A DNA stretch of 64,000 nt. Source: an uncultured Flaviramulus sp. (lineage in GTDB: Bacteria; Bacteroidota; Bacteroidia; Flavobacteriales; Flavobacteriaceae). A model generated the notes under the pieces. It ran no database searches. It had not been told where the DNA came from and saw only the letters and a program-made list of their open reading frames with translations. Made by a program: the position numbers and the translations under genes. The stretch lies in the NCBI GenBank assembly GCA_947495125.1, contig CANLXL010000009.1, positions 1-64,000 on the forward strand, read 5' to 3'. Of the stretch, positions 24,852 through 32,496 are shown piece by piece (the first letter of the stretch is position 1; every line of letters begins with the position of its first letter).

Positions 24852-25616
24852 TTAAAACGCCTTTTCAATAACGAGGTGAGGTATATGCTGTAAATTCCAA
24901 TCAATAACTAAACCACTAGCTAAGGACTGGGTAATTTCTTTTCCGTATAGAAATTCACATAAATAAAGCGCAGCTTCAAAACTTTTGGCACCACCCGCTG
25001 AGGTTATGTATTTACCATCATGCACAAATAAAACCTCTTTTCTAATATCCAGTTTTGGAAACATGGCTCTCATGGTATCAATATCGCTTGGAAAGGTGGT
25101 AGATACGGAATGCTCAAGCAAACCTGCTTTGGCCAACACAAAGGCCCCATCGCAATGAGAAGTTATAAATTGGGCTTCTTTATCGACTTGTTTGACAAAA
25201 TTAATCATAGCTTCGTCTTCTAAATCGGAGTCTAAATGGTGTTCGGCACTGGGTACCACTAGAATATCTATTTTTGGTAATGTATCTCCTAAATAATTAA
25301 AGTCCGGAATTATTCGTAAACCTTCAAAGGTTCTAATAGCGTCATCCGTATTGGCAACCGTGAATACATTCATGGCTTTAATACTGTCTCTAAAAATAGT
25401 GTGTTGAAAAATGTCGAAAGGCGCTGTAAGTTCCGTATTATAAACACCATCCATTATTAAAAAGGCAACATTGTACCGATTAGACTCTAGCTTGGGGTAC
25501 ACTTTTTTACTTTCAGTAGTAAGTGTGCTTTCATTATTATTTAGTGATTTCTTGTCTTCAGAAGAAATACAGTTATAAAGCAACAGAAGGCAAAAAACGT
25601 AAAGACCATTTTTCAT
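24852..25616 (-). CDS. DJ-1/PfpI-family lipoprotein
   Basis: This 254-residue protein has a lipoprotein signal (LLLLYNC), so the catalytic domain would face the periplasm. The DJ-1/PfpI domain begins at YNVAFLIMDGVYNTELTAPF and has the nucleophile elbow FITSHCDGAFVLAKAGLL with the cysteine in HCDGA. Family activities include glyoxalase III, deglycase, isonitrile hydratase and protease. It is the last gene of an operon with a YpdA-like reductase, a VOC protein and an MFS transporter, and its start overlaps the ypdA stop by 1 bp. Defence against reactive carbonyls is an inference from this set. Confidence 0.85.
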   Translation of the reverse strand: MKNGLYVFCLLLLYNCISSEDKKSLNNNESTLTTESKKVYPKLESNRYNVAFLIMDGVYNTELTAPFDIFQHTIFRDSIKAMNVFTVANTDDAIRTFEGLRIIPDFNYLGDTLPKIDILVVPSAEHHLDSDLEDEAMINFVKQVDKEAQFITSHCDGAFVLAKAGLLEHSVSTTFPSDIDTMRAMFPKLDIRKEVLFVHDGKYITSAGGAKSFEAALYLCEFLYGKEITQSLASGLVIDWNLQHIPHLVIEKAF

Positions 25617-26584
25617 TATAGTGAATTTTTAATATGATTGGAAATTATTTTGGCATGAATTCTGGAATTTTCAATAAACCATTTATGGGTTTCCATGCCA
25701 CCGCAAATAACTCCGGCTAAGTACAATCCGGAAATATTAGATTCCATGGTTTCCGGATTATAGCTTGGGAATTGCTTATCATCATCAGTGAGCGAAATCC
25801 CTATAGTCTTTAAAAATTCAAAGTTTGGGCGATACCCGGTAAGAGCGATTACAAAATCGTTAGGTAACGATACATCTCCATCCGGTGTTGATATTGAAAC
25901 CGAATCATCTCGTATTTCCTTAATTTCAGAATTATAAAACGCCCGAATACTGCCTTCTTTTATACGGTTTATGATATCCGGTCTCACCCAATATTTTACG
26001 CGTTCTCCTATATGTTCACCTCTAACAACCATAGTCACAAGACCTCCTTTTCTCCAAATCTCTAATGCTGCATCGACCGCAGAATTACTGGCGCCGACAA
26101 CGATACTATTTTGCATGGCGTAGGGATGCGCCTCTTTAAAGTAATGTGTTACTTTTGGTAAGTTTTCTCCTGGTACATTTAACAGCTTAGGAATGTCATA
26201 AAAACCTGTGGCGACAATGACTTTTTTTATTTTATAACTGTTTTTATTCGTGGTTACAGAAAAAACGTTATTCTCTTTAACTACACTAACTACTTTTTCA
26301 TAAACATTAATATTGAGCTGGTTAGATGTTGTCACCCTGCGATAATACTCCAAGGCTTCGTCGCGATTTGGCTTCGGATTATTACTGATAAACGGAATAT
26401 CATCAATCTCCAGTTTTTCCGAAGTAGAGAAGAAGGTCATATTCTTCGGATAATGATACAGGGAATTCGTAAGTGCACCTTTTTCTAAAACAACATAATT
26501 CCATCCATTTTTTTTACATGCTAAAGCGCAGGCAATACCGATAGGTCCGCCACCGATTATTGCAATATCTTTTTCTATGCTCAA
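25616..26584 (-). CDS. ypdA: YpdA-like putative bacillithiol disulfide reductase
   Basis: This is a 322-residue flavoprotein. The FAD-binding motif GGGPIGIACALACKKNG is at residues 11-27, and an NADPH motif, VVGASNSAVDAALE, is in the middle. The C-terminal segment ISGLYLAGVICGGMETHKWF binds flavin. The lack of a redox CxxC fits the YpdA group, which recycles bacillithiol disulfide using NADPH. Some Bacteroidota make bacillithiol, so the function is plausible. It sits 36 bp after the VOC gene and overlaps the DJ-1-like gene by 1 bp. Confidence 0.85.
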   Translation of the reverse strand: MSIEKDIAIIGGGPIGIACALACKKNGWNYVVLEKGALTNSLYHYPKNMTFFSTSEKLEIDDIPFISNNPKPNRDEALEYYRRVTTSNQLNINVYEKVVSVVKENNVFSVTTNKNSYKIKKVIVATGFYDIPKLLNVPGENLPKVTHYFKEAHPYAMQNSIVVGASNSAVDAALEIWRKGGLVTMVVRGEHIGERVKYWVRPDIINRIKEGSIRAFYNSEIKEIRDDSVSISTPDGDVSLPNDFVIALTGYRPNFEFLKTIGISLTDDDKQFPSYNPETMESNISGLYLAGVICGGMETHKWFIENSRIHAKIISNHIKNSL

Positions 26585-26620
26585 TGTTTTAATGTTTTTA
26601 ACCTTTGGTCGGTTATAAAA

Positions 26621-26998
26621 TTAGTTAATACGCCATGGCGGATTTTTTCTGTTTTTACCGGCATAATACAAAATGATCTGATTGCCGTCTGGATCTTCCA
26701 AATGTGCTTCTCTCCATAAAAACGTTTTATCTTCAGGATCACTCGTAAATATAATACCTTTTCCTTTGAGTTCTTTTACCAGCTCGTCGAGATTTTCATT
26801 TTCAAAATAAACGATAACTCCGGGGTCTTTGGATAATTCGTTAACTTTGTGTATTGAAAATGTACTATTTCCGTTAGGGCATTCAAATCTTACATACCTT
26901 GGAGATGCATCTACGATGAGATGCATGCCCAAGGTTTTGTAAAACCCAGTTGCTTTTTTAACGTCTAACGATGGTATGGTTATCTGATTTAGATCCAT
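26621..26998 (-). CDS. VOC-family protein (glyoxalase/dioxygenase fold)
   Basis: This 125-residue protein has two beta-alpha-beta-beta-beta modules. It opens with MDLNQITIPSLDVKKATGFY and closes with FLWREAHLEDPDGNQIILYY, the usual metal-binding H/E and DPDGN turn of the vicinal oxygen chelate family. Start ATG 26996-26998 is chosen. Upstream in-frame starts would extend the protein into the MFS gene with a non-VOC sequence. The MFS stop overlaps this start by 10 bp. The substrate is unknown; glyoxalase-like or resistance activity is possible. Confidence 0.85.
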   Translation of the reverse strand: MDLNQITIPSLDVKKATGFYKTLGMHLIVDASPRYVRFECPNGNSTFSIHKVNELSKDPGVIVYFENENLDELVKELKGKGIIFTSDPEDKTFLWREAHLEDPDGNQIILYYAGKNRKNPPWRIN

Positions 26999-28239
26999 AA
27001 AATTTCTTTGTCTTTTTCTATGTGTTTCATTTTCCTTTTTTTCTTCGCATTTAAATATTGTCTTAGTCCGAATAAGAGAAATACACAAAGTGCTGCTAAT
27101 CCCGTAATGATATACCAAGTATTATCAAATCCCAATTTATCGGTCATTTGCATTCCCGCATTATGCCCAAAAATATGTGCTATAGAAAACGAAATACTAT
27201 ATAATGCCATATACTCACCTTGATTTCCTTTTTTCGCTCTATCCATGGCAAATGCATTTGAAAATGGAAAAGCAATCATTTCTCCAAACGTCATTAATAG
27301 CATCCCTATTAACAATATGCCTATCCAGGATGTTAGGTTTAATATGATAAAACTCAATCCCGTCAAAATACCTCCAAAAAGCATTAATCCTGATTTTGTA
27401 AATGTTGTATTTTCAAGCCATTTTATTAAGGGCATTTCGAATACAAAAATTAAAAAACCGTTTAACCCTAGAAGCACACCAATCTCAAACTCAGTTAAGC
27501 CGTGAGCGTCCTTATAATAGATGGGCATTGTTGAGAAATATTGTAAAAACACTACTCCAAAAAGAACCATGGCAAATAAAAATATTAAAAATGCTTTATC
27601 GTGATATGCCGATTTTGGGTTTTCAACTTTAACATTATCTAATGTTTTGGCTGTTTTCGGATTCAATACATTTATAAGTACCAGAGTGGCAATAATACAT
27701 GTAATGCCATCTACCCAAAAAAGACCTCCATAACTTAACGTTGTTATAATAATACCGCCAACGGCTGGTCCGGCAGAAAAACCTAAGTTTATAGCAAGCC
27801 TAATTAAAGTTACCGATCGCGTTTTGTTTTCAGGTTTACTATAAGCACTTAGAGCAACAAACATGGCAGGACGAAACATATCGGCCACCAACATAACCAG
27901 AAGAATGCCCATAGTAAACGATATAAATGTCGTTAAAAACTGCAGCGCAATAAATAGAAAGCCTGTAGAAATTAGACTAAACACCATAACCTTGTAATAA
28001 CCAATTTTATCGGTAAGTCTTCCACCTAACCAAGACCCCACAACAGAACCTACTCCAAAGGCGCTCATAATCCAACCGACATCGCTTAGCGTAAAGTTTA
28101 AACTTTTGGTTAGATAAAGTGATAAAAATGGAATGACCATAGTACCGGCTCTATTAATTAATGTAATAAGTGCCAACCACCATACCTCTGTTGAAAGTCC
28201 TTTAAATGTGTTTACGTAATTGTTAAATAGTGTTTTCAT
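26989..28239 (-). CDS. MFS transporter (12 TM)
   Basis: This 416-residue integral membrane protein has about twelve helices and the MFS motif A, GWMSAFGVGSVVG then GGRLTDKIGYYKVM. A second copy of the motif is degenerate in the C-terminal half (GMQMTDKLGFDNTW). This is an efflux-type drug:H+ antiporter pattern. It is the first gene of the operon with VOC, YpdA-like and DJ-1-like genes. It has no obvious -7 box between its start and the terminator at 28362-28391, so transcription probably begins upstream of that hairpin. Confidence 0.88.
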   Translation of the reverse strand: MKTLFNNYVNTFKGLSTEVWWLALITLINRAGTMVIPFLSLYLTKSLNFTLSDVGWIMSAFGVGSVVGSWLGGRLTDKIGYYKVMVFSLISTGFLFIALQFLTTFISFTMGILLVMLVADMFRPAMFVALSAYSKPENKTRSVTLIRLAINLGFSAGPAVGGIIITTLSYGGLFWVDGITCIIATLVLINVLNPKTAKTLDNVKVENPKSAYHDKAFLIFLFAMVLFGVVFLQYFSTMPIYYKDAHGLTEFEIGVLLGLNGFLIFVFEMPLIKWLENTTFTKSGLMLFGGILTGLSFIILNLTSWIGILLIGMLLMTFGEMIAFPFSNAFAMDRAKKGNQGEYMALYSISFSIAHIFGHNAGMQMTDKLGFDNTWYIITGLAALCVFLLFGLRQYLNAKKKRKMKHIEKDKEILWI

Positions 28240-28286
28240 TAGTTCTAAAATTCTAAGTCATAAATAATTGTTTTTAATTTATATGG

Positions 28287-28304
28287 TCCCGATCGTCATC
28301 AGGG
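28287..28304. repeat. Degenerate dispersed repeat fragment
   Basis: GTCCCGATCGTCATCAGG resembles the fragment near 3967-3985 with a 4-base deletion. It probably derives from the same dispersed element. Confidence 0.3.
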
Positions 28305-28361
28305 TTAGTGCTACTATCAAGCTCATGCGCTAAATTTTGAATTGATAGTTTTACTAAAAAT

Positions 28362-28391
28362 AAAAAGTCCGACTGCGAAGTCGGACTTTTT
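28362..28391. terminator. Bidirectional terminator in a divergent gap (possible attenuator or sRNA end)
   Basis: AAAAAGTCCGACT and AGTCGGACTTTTT form a perfect 13-bp stem with loop GCGA. It lies between two gene starts (MFS at 28239 on minus, P450 at 28616 on plus), where a terminator is unexpected. A minus -7 box candidate, TAGCTTTG (28525-28518), would give a transcript of about 150 nt ending here. That could be a small RNA or the attenuated leader of the MFS operon. A smaller hairpin (ACCTC/GAGGT, 28444-28461) lies inside it. Confidence 0.8.
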
Positions 28392-28615
28392 AATATTGTA
28401 ATATTTTATAATCATATCACCACAATATATAACAAGCCCAACAACCTCTAATTAACGAGGTACACTGCTTTCTATATTTTGCGACGTTATAATGCATTTT
28501 TCTTTTTTTGTAAGTGACAAAGCTATATAAAATATTCTTAAGTTGTATTTTTGAAATGCAAATAATTGAAAAAAATAACTTCGACACATTTAGATTGCAG
28601 TTTTAAAACTAATAT

Positions 28616-30031
28616 ATGAGTCATACAGAACCTACACGTATAAAAACACTGAAATCTCCAAAAGGTCATATGTTGTTGGGGCATTTACCCCAGTTTAATG
28701 TGCCTAATAAACATCAGGTACTAGAGCGATGGGTGGATGAATGCGGCGATTTATTTAAGATAAACTTTGTTGGGAAAGTTTTTGTAGTTTCAGCAAGACC
28801 TTCCTTCAACAATGTATTGCTTAGACAAAGGCCGGAGGTATTTCGACGATTTTCTAAAATAGATGAAATCTTAAAAGAAATGGGAGTCATAGGTGTTTTT
28901 AACGCTGAAGGTGATGATTGGAAGCGCCATAGAAAACCTATAGCCGAGGCCTTAAATGTTCAAAATATTAAAAGGTTCTATCCGGTACTCTTAAGTAAAA
29001 CGAGAACTATCCTTAAAAAGTTTCAAGGCTATAGCGAAAACCAATCGGTTGTCGATGTCCAAAAAGAATTTATGGCTTTTACTATAGATATTACTACCGA
29101 AATTGCTTTTGGACATAAGTTAGATACTATTCGTAATAAAGGAGATCGTTTTCAAAAACATTTGGAAATCATTTTTCCAATGATTAATAGTCGTATTACA
29201 GCACCGATTCCCATTTGGCGATTTATTAAAAGTAAAAAGGACAAAGCTCTTGAAGCCTCTTTGAAATCTATAGAGAGCATGATTTACCAATTTATTGATG
29301 ACGCTAAAGTTAGAATAGAAAATAATAAATCGTTATACGATGCGCCTTCTAATTTTTTGGAGGCCTTATTAGTAGGTAATAAAAACAAACACTTTACAGA
29401 CAAAGAGGTTTATGGAAATGTGTTTACGATGCTTTTGGCAGGTGAGGATACCACATCCAATTCTATTTCATGGGCCATGTTTTATTTGTCGCAGCATCCT
29501 GAGATTGTCACTAAAATTAGAGAAGAGGCTTATGAGTGCTACCCTAATGAGGAGGTCCCGGATACTTACGACGTTTTAGTCCAATTAAAATATACAAACG
29601 CTGTTGTGCAGGAAACAATAAGGTTAAAGCCAACAACACCTCAATTGTATTTTGAAGCGAACAGAGATACGATTATTGAAGATATAGAGATTCCGAAAGG
29701 GACTAAAATCATTCTACAGAATAAAGTGGCACAAACAAATGACAACTATTTTTCGGCACCTGATTCCTTTTCTCCCGAACGTTGGCTTCAAGAATGTCCG
29801 ATGCATAAAAATCATGAACCTTCTGTCATTAAGACTTTTGGAGGAGGACCTCGGTATTGTCCGGGAATGCAATTGGCGATAACCGAAATGATGATTTTAA
29901 TTTCAACGTTGTGCAAACATTTTGATTTTGAGCTTGCTGTAAACCCTGAAGACATTGTTGAACAATTCGAATTCACTATGTTTCCTAAAAACCTTATGAT
30001 TAAATTCAAAGCAATAAAGAACAGCTTATAA
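28616..30031 (+). CDS. Cytochrome P450
   Basis: This is a 471-residue soluble-type P450 with no N-terminal membrane anchor. It shows the I-helix oxygen-activation motif AGEDTTS, the K-helix ETIRLKP (ExxR), and the haem loop FGGGPRYCPGMQLA with ligand Cys415. It resembles the CYP family found singly in marine flavobacteria. The substrate cannot be deduced. No ferredoxin gene is adjacent, so the redox partner is elsewhere. A DUF1684 lipoprotein gene follows 38 bp downstream, probably co-transcribed. Confidence 0.94.
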   Translation: MSHTEPTRIKTLKSPKGHMLLGHLPQFNVPNKHQVLERWVDECGDLFKINFVGKVFVVSARPSFNNVLLRQRPEVFRRFSKIDEILKEMGVIGVFNAEGDDWKRHRKPIAEALNVQNIKRFYPVLLSKTRTILKKFQGYSENQSVVDVQKEFMAFTIDITTEIAFGHKLDTIRNKGDRFQKHLEIIFPMINSRITAPIPIWRFIKSKKDKALEASLKSIESMIYQFIDDAKVRIENNKSLYDAPSNFLEALLVGNKNKHFTDKEVYGNVFTMLLAGEDTTSNSISWAMFYLSQHPEIVTKIREEAYECYPNEEVPDTYDVLVQLKYTNAVVQETIRLKPTTPQLYFEANRDTIIEDIEIPKGTKIILQNKVAQTNDNYFSAPDSFSPERWLQECPMHKNHEPSVIKTFGGGPRYCPGMQLAITEMMILISTLCKHFDFELAVNPEDIVEQFEFTMFPKNLMIKFKAIKNSL

Positions 30032-30069
30032 AAACAGTTGAAACAATTTAAAATATAAACTCTAATACC

Positions 30070-30675
30070 ATGAAACGATTAGTACTATTATCTGTTCTGG
30101 CTATTTGCATCACCGCATGCTCCCAACAAAAAAGACCCATTGTAGGTGAAACGGAATTTCAAAAAGAAATGAATGCAGATTTCAAAGACGCTACAAAGTC
30201 TCCTTTAAAGGATAGTGACCGAAAAGCGTTTACAAGCTTAGAGTTTTTTACAGTGGATTCTGCATTTGTAATAAAAGCTCATTTAAAAAGAACCCCGGAT
30301 GAAGCACCTTTTAAGATGAAAACCACAACCGACAGACTTCCTGATTATGTAAAATATGGAGAGCTGAGCTTTGACATAAAAGGCAAGCCATTTTTATTGG
30401 ATGTTTACCAGAATTTAGGTTTAATCGAAGAAGAGGGTTATGAGGATTATTTGTTCCTTCCGTTTTTAGATGAAACCAATGGGTTGGAAAGTTATGGTGG
30501 CGGACGTTACATTGATATGAGGATTCCCGAAGGAGATACCGTGATTATTGATTTCAATAAAGCTTATAACCCCTACTGCGCTTATAATGATAAATATTCC
30601 TGCCCTATTGTGCCCAGAAAAAATTATTTAAGAACCAGAATTGAGGCCGGGGTTAAGGCTTTTGGAAAGCATTAG
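30070..30675 (+). CDS. DUF1684 lipoprotein
   Basis: This 201-residue protein has lipobox ITACS. The mature domain has the DUF1684 signature: YVKYGELSFDIKGKPFLLD, then YGGGRYIDMRIPEGD, DFNKAYNPYCAYNDKYSCPI and NYLRTRIEAGVKAF near the end. The conserved YNPxCAYN...CPxPxxxNxLxxxI pattern is complete. The biochemical role is undefined. It is probably in one operon with the P450. Confidence 0.9.
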   Translation: MKRLVLLSVLAICITACSQQKRPIVGETEFQKEMNADFKDATKSPLKDSDRKAFTSLEFFTVDSAFVIKAHLKRTPDEAPFKMKTTTDRLPDYVKYGELSFDIKGKPFLLDVYQNLGLIEEEGYEDYLFLPFLDETNGLESYGGGRYIDMRIPEGDTVIIDFNKAYNPYCAYNDKYSCPIVPRKNYLRTRIEAGVKAFGKH

Positions 30676-30804
30676 TTTCAATGATATGTATAAAGACCGT
30701 TTAACTTGTTGATGAGGGGTTTTAAGAGAAATTGAGTTCCTCTTAGATACGATTTATAATTTCAACGAACTCCTCGTAAGTCCTTCTGTCACAAAAGCGA
30801 GGTC

Positions 30805-31170
30805 TTACTTCACCAAAAACATCCCCAAAAACACGGCTAAAAAACCGACAATAAAACTTGCCACGGTATATAAAGCAAAACTCGTAAAATCTCCGGATTT
30901 TAAAAACACATGGTTTTCGTAAGCAAAGGTTGAAAAGGTGGTAAACCCTCCACAAAAACCAGTAGCTAATAATACCGTTTGGCTTTGCGATAACGTATTA
31001 TTTTTTGCAGCCATGCCTAATATAATACCAATAAGTAAACTTCCTAAAATATTAGCTGCAAAGGTGCCATAAGGAATGCCATCTTCAGCACTATTTAAAT
31101 ATTTCCCAATAAGGTATCTTAATACACTTCCGAAACCACCACCAAAAAAAACTAATAAAATATGTTTCAT
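30805..31170 (-). CDS. crcB: Fluoride ion channel CrcB/FluC
   Basis: This 121-residue four-helix protein exports fluoride as a dual-topology dimer. Motifs are GGGFGSVLRYLIGKY at the start, GTFAANILGSLLIGIILG (pore asparagine) and TGFCGGFTTFSTFAYE (the phenylalanine box and Na+ site). Its ATG directly follows the stop of the SRPBCC/GyrI-like gene with no gap, so translation is coupled. No fluoride riboswitch is recognised upstream of the pair. Confidence 0.95.
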   Translation of the reverse strand: MKHILLVFFGGGFGSVLRYLIGKYLNSAEDGIPYGTFAANILGSLLIGIILGMAAKNNTLSQSQTVLLATGFCGGFTTFSTFAYENHVFLKSGDFTSFALYTVASFIVGFLAVFLGMFLVK

Positions 31171-32193
31171 TTATTCTTTAATAGGGATATAGATTTCTGT
31201 AATCCAATCTGCTGGATTAGGAAAGTTCCCCGGATCATTAGTATAGATTTCAAAAGGTTTGATAGCAGACTGTGTTAAATTACGTTCGGCAAGATACGAC
31301 ATAGTTTCCTGCCAGGCTTTAGGTAAGTTCGTGTAATTGCCTTTTAAAGTTGTTTTTACGGCTTTAGTTTTTGGAATATAACCGCATAATACCTGGCTGT
31401 CCCGTGCGACATTAATCTTGTTTTTAACAGGTATGGCATTACTCATATTTATACTGCCATCAGCGGCCATCATGTCATTATAAATGGTAAATGGCATGCC
31501 GTTAGCCGGAATATTGTTTTGTCCCATATAGCCCATGATCTCACCATACTGTTTAGCCATAACCTGGCTAATGTTGACCCCGGTGGCAGACGTGGTCTTA
31601 TACATGTAAAAGCCTCCGCCATATTCCGTAATACCATCAATATTTACCTTAAATGCCTTCATACTATGCACTACTATACTATCTAATTTTTCAAGGCTAC
31701 GCTCATAATGCGGACCAATTTGCTTTTCCATACCGCCCATGAGAACCGAAAACATCTTAAAAATAAAAGGTAAGTCTTTTCCCGAAATAGTCCATGTTGC
31801 ATCTGTGGAACCATCGTCATTAGATTTAAAGACCCAATTCACCTGCGATGGCGGAAATTCTGCAAACTGCATATGTTGTTGTATCGAAGTGTAGGGTTCC
31901 GTTTCAGTAGTTTTCATCGTACCGATGCCGTCTTTATCTTCCCAGGAGTAAGAACCGTTAATACCTTTGGTTTGTTCAGATAATGTAATTTTCATATCAG
32001 GGTCTGCTTCTACCCAGGACGACCAGGCTTCCCAGTTTTTAAGATCAATAACATTATTATAAATAACGGCTGCGGGCGCTTTTATAGTTCTGGTTCTCCT
32101 AACCTCAAATTCATTAGGTTGCACTGCAATATATATGGCAGCACCTATGATAACAATCAACAATAAAAAAAGGATGTACTTAAATGTTTTCAT
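31171..32193 (-). CDS. SRPBCC domain fused to GyrI-like effector-binding domain
   Basis: This is a 340-residue protein. A single membrane or signal-anchor segment occupies residues 5-25. A START/polyketide-cyclase-like (SRPBCC) domain follows from about 28 to 165 (RTIKAPAAVIYNNVIDLKNW, AWSSWVEADP). A GyrI-like small-ligand domain spans about 185-340 (MGYMGQNNIPANGMPFTIYN, MSYLAERNLTQSAIKPFEIY, then WITEIYIPI). This combination is frequent in Bacteroidota and may bind hydrophobic ligands. It is the first gene of a unit with crcB. Confidence 0.85.
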   Translation of the reverse strand: MKTFKYILFLLLIVIIGAAIYIAVQPNEFEVRRTRTIKAPAAVIYNNVIDLKNWEAWSSWVEADPDMKITLSEQTKGINGSYSWEDKDGIGTMKTTETEPYTSIQQHMQFAEFPPSQVNWVFKSNDDGSTDATWTISGKDLPFIFKMFSVLMGGMEKQIGPHYERSLEKLDSIVVHSMKAFKVNIDGITEYGGGFYMYKTTSATGVNISQVMAKQYGEIMGYMGQNNIPANGMPFTIYNDMMAADGSINMSNAIPVKNKINVARDSQVLCGYIPKTKAVKTTLKGNYTNLPKAWQETMSYLAERNLTQSAIKPFEIYTNDPGNFPNPADWITEIYIPIKE

Positions 32194-32496
32194 GGGGTGA
32201 TGTTCATGTTTTAGTGTATGATGAAAATTAGTTTATACATAATTAATATTAGACCAAGTGCTTCCACTTCATCCTGCAGAGGCACAGCTAAAACTTCATT
32301 TCTTTGGAGTCTTCTATGTGCTAATAGTTTTACACAGAAAACTTACTCAAATATAATCAATTTTAAAATTCAATTAGTAAATTATTATATTTTGCTGTTA
32401 AAAATTAAAAATTTAACAATTAAAAGAGGGTTTTAAAAATTAATCGATAATTTTATAGCACCAAAAATGACTTTTAATATTAACTAAAACAAACAA
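32194..32496. other. Intergenic gap between divergent genes, nothing firm
   Basis: This AT-rich gap separates the SRPBCC/GyrI gene and the dipeptidyl peptidase III gene. I see no hairpin, RNA gene or convincing small frame. It presumably holds both promoters. Confidence 0.5.

Noticed and set aside
30743-30955. 70-residue basic frame overlapping crcB
   Set aside because: It overlaps crcB in another frame and is aromatic and arginine-rich in a way typical of shadow frames.
31171-32496. Fluoride riboswitch upstream of the SRPBCC-crcB unit
   Set aside because: I could not recognise the conserved pseudoknot pattern in the leader.
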